Shown here: piece after piece, positions 1-5,369 of the stretch
How the letters are laid out: each line of letters opens with the position of its first letter
Numbering within the stretch: the first letter of the stretch is position 1
Source of the DNA: an uncultured Clostridium sp.
Lineage (GTDB): Bacteria; Bacillota; Clostridia; TANB77; CAG-465
Direction of reading: 5' to 3'
Assembly: GCA_905204915.1 (NCBI GenBank)
Contig: CAJLBR010000055.1
Span: 1-6,042 of the forward strand
Length of the DNA: 6,042 nucleotides
Notes under the pieces: generated by a model
Databases searched by the model: none
Seen by the model: the letters and a program-made list of their open reading frames with translations, nothing else
What the model was told of the DNA's origin: nothing
Position numbers and translations under genes: made by a program

Positions 1-1
1 T

Positions 2-1360
2 GCAATTGTTTCTATGGGAAATAGTACTAAGGTTATATTAAGTGAAAATGTTGACATTGATATTCCTTTAGTTACATCAATTAGTTTAGATAAAGAAAAA
101 TTAGATTTTATTTTTACGAATACTCAAAAAATAAATGCAACAGTGTTACCAAATGCAGCAAAAAAGACATTAGAGTGGACAAGCTCTAATGAAAGTGTAG
201 CAGTTGTTGATCAAGACGGAGTCGTAAGAGCTATTTCTAATGGTAATGCTATAATAACGTGCGTAACAACAGATGGTACAAATATATCTAAAAGTGTAAA
301 TGTAACAGTGTCTGGCATTTCAGAAGGATTTAATAGTAAAGGTGATATAAATAATGATGGAAAAGTTGATTTAGTGGATGTTTTCTTAGTGTATAATTAT
401 TATTTGAAAAGCACAGGAAACACTTCTATTGATGAAAATTTACTATCCAAAGTAGACTTAAATGGAGACAAAAAAATAGATCTTTTAGATGTATATTTGA
501 CATATAATATTTATTTAAAAAGAAGCTCAGCAGCTAATGGATTTTCTCTAACGTACAAAGTTGGAGAAGGCGGAAAAATATCAGATAGTTCTAGAATGGT
601 AGTAGTTGGTGAAATGTGTAAAGCTAGTGCGACTCCTAATACAGGATACAAATTCGTGGGATGGTACGTAAATGATAAAATTATATCACCAGATAGTACA
701 ATGAGTTTTACTATGCCAAATGGAGATACTACAGTTGAAGCAAGATTTGTAAAAATTTATGTTTCATTAGTAAGACAGATGAGTGATTATACTTCTGATA
801 TTATTGGTGATAATGGATTTAGTGTAACTACTGTAGCAGGAAAAGATACAATAGTTTATGCAAGTTGTTCAGGTATTGAATTTAGCTCTACTTCTAGTGG
901 TGTAACAGTAAGTTATTCAGACTCAATTGATGGCCCATATCAAAATGTTGGTAGTGTTACAAAGTTTAATACTTACACTTCAAGTAAAGCTGGATATTAT
1001 AAATTTATGGGTAGTCCTATTACAATAAAGGCTAGCTGTGCTATACAAAATGATTTGAAAAAAGTAACTATTGCAAAAATGGATGGTGGAAGCAGCTTTG
1101 CTGGTAATAAAATTACAACTGGTGCAGGCGGTAACATTTATTTTAGACCATCATCTGATTGTGTATTAACCATTGAATCAGTATCTGTAGGTGGCATAAG
1201 AGAATCTGATACATTAGATGGAACATATACAAATGGCAAGAGTATCAGTAAAGATGGAAAATATAATTTAGAAAGTGGAAAATATTATTGTATAGGCGGA
1301 TCTAATGTAATAGGATACATAAAAGATTTAAATGAATCTGCAGTATATATATCTAAATAA
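2..1360 (+). CDS. Dockerin-containing BIG2/InlB-repeat surface or secreted protein (5' end missing)
   Basis: The reading frame is open to the left edge (Ala-Ile-Val-Ser precede the first Met at 14), so the N-terminus and any signal peptide lie outside the window. Residues are numbered from that Met. A BIG2 domain spans about 19-100 (EWTSSNESVAVV core). A type I-like dockerin spans about 108-170. Its first calcium loop has D111, N113, D115, D119 and D122, and its second has D148, N150, D152, D156 and D159; the loops are followed by the similar helices VDVFLVYNYYLK and LDVYLTYNIYLK. An InlB-B/Listeria-Bacteroides-type repeat follows at about 179-247 (GYKFVGWYVN, then FTMPNGDTTVEARF). Residues 248-440 hold two mutually similar modules of about 90 residues that I do not recognise. 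No catalytic domain, sorting motif or C-terminal membrane segment is visible. By family knowledge a dockerin binds a cohesin, so the protein is probably secreted and held by a scaffoldin, perhaps the one encoded next. Any enzyme or adhesin domain upstream cannot be seen. Confidence 0.9.
   Translation, partial: AIVSMGNSTKVILSENVDIDIPLVTSISLDKEKLDFIFTNTQKINATVLPNAAKKTLEWTSSNESVAVVDQDGVVRAISNGNAIITCVTTDGTNISKSVNVTVSGISEGFNSKGDINNDGKVDLVDVFLVYNYYLKSTGNTSIDENLLSKVDLNGDKKIDLLDVYLTYNIYLKRSSAANGFSLTYKVGEGGKISDSSRMVVVGEMCKASATPNTGYKFVGWYVNDKIISPDSTMSFTMPNGDTTVEARFVKIYVSLVRQMSDYTSDIIGDNGFSVTTVAGKDTIVYASCSGIEFSSTSSGVTVSYSDSIDGPYQNVGSVTKFNTYTSSKAGYYKFMGSPITIKASCAIQNDLKKVTIAKMDGGSSFAGNKITTGAGGNIYFRPSSDCVLTIESVSVGGIRESDTLDGTYTNGKSISKDGKYNLESGKYYCIGGSNVIGYIKDLNESAVYISK
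335..523 (+). other. Dockerin domain with two calcium-binding F-hand repeats
   Basis: This encodes residues 108-170 of the upstream protein. The two repeats share the D-x-N-x-D-x-x-[IV]-D-x-x-D loop and a near-identical following helix ending YLK. The spacer between them is NTSIDENLLSKV-like, normal for dockerins. At loop positions 10-11, where classical Clostridium thermocellum type I dockerins have Ser-Thr, both repeats are hydrophobic (Leu-Val and Leu-Leu), which suggests a different cohesin specificity. The domain is internal, with about 280 residues after it, whereas most enzyme-borne dockerins are C-terminal. Confidence 0.92.
755..1330 (+). repeat. Two tandem divergent C-terminal modules of about 90 residues, family unknown
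   Basis: Residues about 248-347 and 350-439 of the upstream protein align by eye. Each begins with a short strand (YVSLVRQM / KVTIAKMD) and has a T-x-AG-rich turn followed by a single cysteine (C285 / C383). Each then carries a D-S/T-x-DG-x-Y-x-N segment (DSIDGPYQN / DTLDGTYTN) and ends in a YY-x-x-x-GS strand (YYKFMGSPI / YYCIGGSNV). The pattern looks like a beta-sandwich duplication. I cannot assign a named family. The boundaries are approximate. Confidence 0.55.
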
Positions 1361-1378
1361 GTGATATGTTTAAAAAAA

Positions 1379-1440
1379 TACAATTGCGTACCACAAGTTA
1401 CATAATTATGACACAAAAATGTGATACGCAAAATGTTGTA
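1379..1440 (+). terminator. Imperfect hairpin after the dockerin gene, probable intrinsic terminator
   Basis: Arm TTGCGTACCACA (1384-1395) pairs with TGTGATACGCAA (1420-1431), 11 of 12 positions, with a C-A mismatch at 1391/1424 and a 24-base loop. TACAA (1379-1383) and TTGTA (1436-1440) extend the stem across a 4-base bulge. An A-run precedes the stem and TTTTATT follows it, as expected for a terminator that may work in both directions. The large loop and the mismatch make it weaker than usual. Its right arm runs into the -35 region of the next promoter, so an operator role is also possible. Confidence 0.5.
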
Positions 1441-1464
1441 TTTTATTGCAGTATTTGATATAAT
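1436..1464 (+). promoter_or_regulatory. Predicted sigma-A-type promoter of the cohesin protein gene
   Basis: A consensus TATAAT lies at 1459-1464 with an extended -10 TG at 1456-1457 (TGATATAAT). A weak -35, TTGTAT (1436-1441), sits 17 bases upstream. A transcript starting near 1471 would have a leader of about 46 bases before the ATG at 1517. The perfect extended -10 makes this the best promoter in the intergenic region. The -35 matches the consensus only in its TTG. Confidence 0.6.
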
Positions 1465-1502
1465 TTTTAAGGTAATGATATTGTATATATAGTATAGGAA
1501 AT

Positions 1503-1510
1503 GGGAGGAG
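1503..1510 (+). promoter_or_regulatory. Strong ribosome binding site for the cohesin protein
   Basis: GGGAGGAG lies six bases before the ATG at 1517. It fixes the start at this Met, not at the internal Met7, and suggests high expression, as expected for an abundant surface protein. Confidence 0.85.
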
Positions 1511-1516
1511 AAAAAA

Positions 1517-4474
1517 ATGAAAACAAAAGGTACAATGTTAAAAAAATGTTTCATGCTAGTACTAGTTGTTGCTATGATAACAAATATGTTACCAGTTAAC
1601 GTATTGTTTGCAACATCATATCCTGATACTAGTCTTGAATTAACAAGTGCAACAGGAAAACCAGGCGATGAAGTTACAGTTGAAGTAAAACTTAACAATA
1701 ACCCTGGATTTAGAGGACTTAGCTTTATAGTTGACTATGATAAAGATAAGTTAGAACTTGAAAAAGATTCTGATGGTGATTATACAGGTCTAGAAATAAC
1801 AGCATTTAATAAAGCTTTCTTACGTGAATTTAAAGTTCTACAAGAAGGTAGAATAGCTGGAAGTATTATGGCTGCTGGATATTCAAGTAAAGTTTTAACT
1901 GACGAAGGTGTCATTGGAACTTTAAAATTCAAAATAAAGGATGGAGTTAATGAAGTTGGAAGCACTCCATTAAAAGTTACAGTAGATACTTTCTTTATTA
2001 ATGCAGACGAGGATACTGGTGTAAGTGAAAAAATTGAAGACTATAAAACAGTAGATGGTGCAATAAATATTGATTACAATGCTGCAACATCAGTTACTTT
2101 AAATAAATCTGAATTAACTTTAGATAAAGGACAAAGTGAAACTTTAACAGCAACTATCGAACCATCTGATGCAGATGATAAGGTAATTACTTGGACTTCT
2201 TCAAAGTCAGGTGTTGCTTCAGTTGATTCAACTGGTAAAGTAACAGCTTTATCTAAAGGAACTACAGTTATAACTGCAACAGCTGGAAAGAAAACAGCTA
2301 CTTGTAATGTAACTGTAAGACAACCAATTGAAGGAATCACTTTAGATGAAACATCTTTACTATTAGAAAGAGATGACACAAAACAATTAGTTGCAACAAT
2401 TAATCCATCAAATGCTGATGGTGATAAAACAATAACTTGGAACTCAACTGAACCTTCAGTTGCTACTGTTAGTGATACTGGTCTTATCACAGCTGTAGGA
2501 AAAGGTTCTACAAAAATAACTGCTAAAGTAGCAGGATTTACAGCAACATGTGATGTAACAGTAGGAATAGGTTTAAAATCTATTAGTTTAAATGAAACAA
2601 CTTTAAATTTAAATAAAGGTGATAATTCTACATTAGTAGTAACTTATAACCCAATAGATACAGATGTTGATAAATCAACTCTTGCATGGAGTTCTTCAAA
2701 TACTGCTGTAGCAACAGTGGATAATGGAGAAGTAAGTGCAGTTGGAGCAGGTGACGCAGTAATAACTGCTAAAGTTGCTGGTAAGATTGCTACTGTAAAT
2801 GTACATGTTGAAGTACCTTTAAATTCTATTTCAATAAAATCAGCTACAAGTATTGATTGTGGACAAACAGAAACTTTAACAGTAACTTATGATCCAGTTG
2901 ATACAACAGTTGAAAAAAATGTAGTATGGACTTCTGATAATGAGAAAGTAGCTACAGTAAAAGATGGTGTAATAACTACATTAAAACCAGTTAGTGCTAA
3001 CATAAAAGCTACAGTTGCTGGAAAAGAAGCTACTTGTGCTCTTACAGTAAATCCAGTGCCACTAAACTCAATATCAATAAAAGAACAAAACATAACTCTT
3101 GAAAAAGGAAAAACTTCAAACTTAACAGTAACTTATAATCCAGAAACAACAACTGATGATAAAACAGTTACATGGTCATCAGACGCTGATGATATAGTTT
3201 CTGTAGATAATGGTGTAATAACTGCTAAAAAAGCAGGTGAAGCTACAATAACTGCAAAAGTTGGAGAAAAAACTGCAACAACTAAAGTTACAGTAATTAT
3301 ACCTTTAAAAGCTATTAGCTTGAAAAATGGAACTGACGCTGTTGATGAAAATAATGGCGTAACATTAAAAAGAGTTGCTGGAGAAACTCCTGTTACATTA
3401 ACAGTAGTTTATGATCCAGATGACACAACAGTTGCAAAAGACGTAGAATGGTTATCAACTAATACAGATGTTGTAACTGTAAAAGATGGTGTACTTACAC
3501 CAGTTAAAAAAGGAACAGCTTATGTTATTGCAAAAGTAGATGGAAAAGAAGCTAAAGTAAAAGTAGAAGTAAAAGTACCTTTAACAGGTATTGAACTTGC
3601 TGATAAAACAAAAATTGACTTAATTAAAGGTCAAACATCAAACAAATTAGTAGTAAATTATTTACCAGATGATACTAGTGATGACAAAACAGTTACTTGG
3701 ACTTCGAGTGCTGATAGTGTTGCAACAGTAGAAAATGGTGTAATAACTGCTAAGAGCAAAGGAACAGCTACAATAACTGCTACAGTTGGAAGCTTTACTG
3801 ATACTGTAGAAGTAGAAGTAACAGAAATTCCTTTAAACTCAATATCAATAGATAAAAAAGATTTCGATTTAGGAATTGGTAGAACTCAAAAATTAGGAGT
3901 ATTATTAAATCCTGAAAATACAACAGACGATGTAAAAGTAGTTTGGTCTTCATCAGACGATAAAATTGCAACAGTTGACGAACAAGGAAATGTTAAAGCA
4001 ATTGCTGAAGGAACAGCTACAATAACAGCAACTGTTGGAGATAAAACAGCTAGTGTAAAAGTAACAGTAAACGAAGTATTACCAGATTCAATTACTATAA
4101 AAATAGATAATGGATCTGTAAAAATCGGAGACAAATTAAATTACACAGTAGTTGTAGATCCAGAAGATGTTACATATATGGAAGACATTATAGTTTCTTC
4201 TTCAAATAACGATGTTTTATTTGTTAACGAAGATGGAACAATAACAGTTAAATCATATGGAACTGCTATACTTACAGCCGAAGCTAAAAATGGTGTTAAA
4301 ACTCAATTAGAAGTTTCAATTGTTGATCCAAATCCACAAGAAGAAAATACTACAAATAATAGTGAAACAACTTCTAATTCACCAAAAACAGGTGATATTC
4401 CTGTAGGAGCAATCTCTGCAGCATTACTTGTATCTTTAGCAACTGTTATAGTTGTTATTAAAAAAAGAAAATAA
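1517..4474 (+). CDS. Sortase-anchored scaffoldin-like protein: one cohesin, nine BIG2 domains, SPKTG anchor
   Basis: This 985-residue protein is predicted to be wall-anchored and to capture dockerin-bearing proteins. Residues 1-34 are a signal peptide: basic start, hydrophobic core around MLVLVVAMI, cleavage likely near LFA-TS. Residues 37-186 form a cohesin, with GKPGDEVTVEVKLNNNPG, then FIVDYDKDKLEL and DEGVIGTLKFKI as hallmark strands. Nine BIG2 domains follow at about 190-268, 270-349, 352-433, 435-512, 515-594, 596-686, 688-769, 771-852 and 855-936. The first eight carry the core Trp (226, 308, 391, 471, 553, 645, 728, 810). A Thr/Ser/Asn-rich linker leads to SPKTG (955-959), a hydrophobic segment (about 961-981) and a KKRK tail, the standard sorting-signal layout. 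SPKTG is a motif used by the class B sortase of Clostridioides difficile, and a class B sortase gene follows. The architecture recalls single-cohesin anchoring scaffoldins such as ScaE, here with a long stalk. Cohesin and sorting signal are clear; the dockerin partner is inferred. Confidence 0.93.
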   Translation: MKTKGTMLKKCFMLVLVVAMITNMLPVNVLFATSYPDTSLELTSATGKPGDEVTVEVKLNNNPGFRGLSFIVDYDKDKLELEKDSDGDYTGLEITAFNKAFLREFKVLQEGRIAGSIMAAGYSSKVLTDEGVIGTLKFKIKDGVNEVGSTPLKVTVDTFFINADEDTGVSEKIEDYKTVDGAINIDYNAATSVTLNKSELTLDKGQSETLTATIEPSDADDKVITWTSSKSGVASVDSTGKVTALSKGTTVITATAGKKTATCNVTVRQPIEGITLDETSLLLERDDTKQLVATINPSNADGDKTITWNSTEPSVATVSDTGLITAVGKGSTKITAKVAGFTATCDVTVGIGLKSISLNETTLNLNKGDNSTLVVTYNPIDTDVDKSTLAWSSSNTAVATVDNGEVSAVGAGDAVITAKVAGKIATVNVHVEVPLNSISIKSATSIDCGQTETLTVTYDPVDTTVEKNVVWTSDNEKVATVKDGVITTLKPVSANIKATVAGKEATCALTVNPVPLNSISIKEQNITLEKGKTSNLTVTYNPETTTDDKTVTWSSDADDIVSVDNGVITAKKAGEATITAKVGEKTATTKVTVIIPLKAISLKNGTDAVDENNGVTLKRVAGETPVTLTVVYDPDDTTVAKDVEWLSTNTDVVTVKDGVLTPVKKGTAYVIAKVDGKEAKVKVEVKVPLTGIELADKTKIDLIKGQTSNKLVVNYLPDDTSDDKTVTWTSSADSVATVENGVITAKSKGTATITATVGSFTDTVEVEVTEIPLNSISIDKKDFDLGIGRTQKLGVLLNPENTTDDVKVVWSSSDDKIATVDEQGNVKAIAEGTATITATVGDKTASVKVTVNEVLPDSITIKIDNGSVKIGDKLNYTVVVDPEDVTYMEDIIVSSSNNDVLFVNEDGTITVKSYGTAILTAEAKNGVKTQLEVSIVDPNPQEENTTNNSETTSNSPKTGDIPVGAISAALLVSLATVIVVIKKRK
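1625..2074 (+). other. Cohesin domain
   Basis: This encodes residues about 37-186. Features of the cohesin jelly roll are present in order: the opening LELTSATGKPGDEVTVEV strand pair, the N-P-G-x-x-x-L-x-F-x-V-D-Y-D segment, an A-G-Y-S turn near 120 and the G-x-I-G-T-L-x-F-x-I strand at 131-140, followed by a closing strand ending near GAINI. It is the only cohesin in the window, so the protein can hold one dockerin partner at a time. Assignment to type I, II or III would need a phylogeny. Confidence 0.9.
2084..4324 (+). repeat. Array of nine tandem BIG2 (bacterial Ig-like group 2) modules
   Basis: Each module is about 80 residues: an opening S-I-x-[IL] strand, a T-x-x-Y-x-P-x-x-[TA] segment, W-[ST]-S, V-A-T-V-x-x-G-x-[IV]-T-A, then a T-I-T-A-x-V-G/A-K strand. 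The linker P-L-N-S-I-S-I recurs exactly at residues 434-440, 515-521 and 772-778. Some DNA segments are identical between modules: a 20-base match at 3209-3228 and 3734-3753 (modules 5 and 7), and a 17-base match at 3761-3777 and 4010-4026 (modules 7 and 8). This fits fairly recent internal duplication. The likely role is a rigid spacer between wall and cohesin. Confidence 0.9.
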
Positions 4475-4493
4475 TAAATAGTAATATATTTTA

Positions 4494-4531
4494 ATGAAAT
4501 GTGCTCTTAGTAAAATAAGAGCATATTTCAT
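4494..4531 (+). terminator. Strong hairpin between the cohesin protein and sortase genes
   Basis: Arms 4494-4509 and 4516-4531 pair over 16 positions with one G-U wobble and a six-base loop (GTAAAA). The core is TGCTCTTA / TAAGAGCA. It begins 20 bases after the TAA of the cohesin gene, as an intrinsic terminator would. However, only ATAGTTTAAAA follows, with no proper T-run, so termination may be partial and allow read-through into the sortase gene. It could alternatively be a 3'-end stabiliser or an RNA-processing site. Confidence 0.6.
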
Positions 4532-4553
4532 ATAGTTTAAAATAAATTAAGTG

Positions 4554-4559
4554 AAAGGA
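4554..4559 (+). promoter_or_regulatory. Ribosome binding site that decides the sortase TTG start
   Basis: AAAGGA lies eight bases before TTG at 4568. The frame has a stop at 4538-4540 and no ATG or GTG between that stop and 4568. The first internal in-frame ATG falls near the catalytic His, far too late. TTG is therefore the only sensible start. Confidence 0.7.
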
Positions 4560-4567
4560 ACAGCATT

Positions 4568-5347
4568 TTGAAGGAAGAATTTAATGAAAGAAGAAGAAAT
4601 CAAAAAAATAACAAAAATAGTCTAGTATCCACTTTACTTTTAATAGTGTCTATTTTGATATTTTGTACATGTCTTTTTATTTTAGTAAGATGGTATATAA
4701 ATACTTCTAGTTCAAAGAAAAAGTATGATGATTTAGCAAATGATGTAGTAAAAAATATTGACGATAATGGAAATCAAGATGATAACAATGGTTCTGATTA
4801 TATTGATTTTGATAAATTAGAAAGCATTAATAAAGATGTGGTAGGATGGATAAAAGTAGAAAATACTAGCATTAATTATCCAATATTACAGTCAAATAAT
4901 AATGATGTGTATTTAACAAGTGATATATATGGAAATTATGACTCTTGTGGTGCTATATTTTTAGATTACAGAAATTCTAGTAAATTTGAAGATAAAAATT
5001 CTATGATATATGGTCACAATATAAAACTTGGTACCATGTTTTCTGACGTTGTAAATATCTATAACGGAAATTTAGGAATGGATGTAACAATTGATATTTA
5101 TACTAGAGGAAAGAAGACTACATATAGAGTATTTTCTTCTTACATGATGGATGCAACTGAAGATGCGCTTCCAATTTCATTTTTAAGTTCAGAAGCTTTT
5201 AATGATTTTATAAACTCTACAATTAATAGATCTTCTATTAATTATGTTAGAGATAATGTTATGTATGAAAGTAATATGATTACTTTATCTACATGTAATA
5301 GTGATGGAAAAAAGAGAATAATTGTACATGCATATAAAGAAAATTAG
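4568..5347 (+). CDS. Class B sortase
   Basis: This is a membrane transpeptidase that cleaves a sorting motif between Thr and Gly and joins the protein to cell-wall peptide. The 259-residue length fits class B sortases. A basic, Asn-rich N-terminus (1-17) precedes one membrane segment (about 18-41), giving type II topology with the catalytic domain outside. An acidic Asp/Asn-rich linker (about 64-82) follows. The catalytic domain begins at NKDVVGWIKVENTSINYPILQ, typical of class B. The triad is visible: His150 in MIYGHNI, Cys243 in TLSTCN and Arg250 in KKRIIVHA. The preceding gene ends in SPKTG plus membrane anchor, the signal recognised by the C. difficile class B enzyme, so that protein is the likely substrate. 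Translation starts at TTG. The next gene begins 22 bases downstream, suggesting co-transcription. I see no convincing promoter of its own, so it may depend on read-through from the gene before it. The symbol srtB would be descriptive only and is not assigned. Confidence 0.94.
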   Translation: MKEEFNERRRNQKNNKNSLVSTLLLIVSILIFCTCLFILVRWYINTSSSKKKYDDLANDVVKNIDDNGNQDDNNGSDYIDFDKLESINKDVVGWIKVENTSINYPILQSNNNDVYLTSDIYGNYDSCGAIFLDYRNSSKFEDKNSMIYGHNIKLGTMFSDVVNIYNGNLGMDVTIDIYTRGKKTTYRVFSSYMMDATEDALPISFLSSEAFNDFINSTINRSSINYVRDNVMYESNMITLSTCNSDGKKRIIVHAYKEN

Positions 5348-5357
5348 TTTTAATTAT

Positions 5358-5361
5358 GAGG
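5358..5361 (+). promoter_or_regulatory. Ribosome binding site of the C1 peptidase gene
   Basis: GAGG, followed by T, lies eight bases before the ATG at 5370. The ATG begins a typical signal peptide, which supports this start. Confidence 0.75.
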
Positions 5362-5369
5362 TAAATATT

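Noticed and set aside
14..16. ATG at 14 as the true start of the dockerin gene
   Set aside because: The frame is open upstream to the window edge, no signal peptide follows this Met and no ribosome binding site can be seen, so the gene is a 5' partial.
1361..1516. Riboswitch or small RNA gene
   Set aside because: The inferred leader from about 1471 is only about 46 bases and no known conserved riboswitch core is recognisable. Hairpin plus promoter explain the region.
1285..1698. Minus-strand open frame of 137 codons across the intergenic region
   Set aside because: It overlaps the end of the dockerin gene, the promoter and the signal-peptide region of the cohesin gene. It shows no domain, and its composition is that of an antisense shadow.
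2074..2490. Minus-strand frames opposite the BIG2 array (also at 1780-1965, 2887-3093, 3886-4134)
   Set aside because: They recur opposite the repeated modules and are mirror images of the Val/Thr-rich codon pattern. No independent start signals or domains.
2084..4324. CRISPR array or satellite-type DNA repeat
   Set aside because: The period of about 240 bases is that of protein modules, identity is partial and the reading frame is kept throughout. It is a coding domain repeat.
4531..4543. Possible -10 boxes (TATAGT 4531-4536, TAAAAT 4538-4543) before the sortase
   Set aside because: No acceptable -35 lies 16-18 bases upstream, and such hexamers are common by chance in DNA this A+T-rich.
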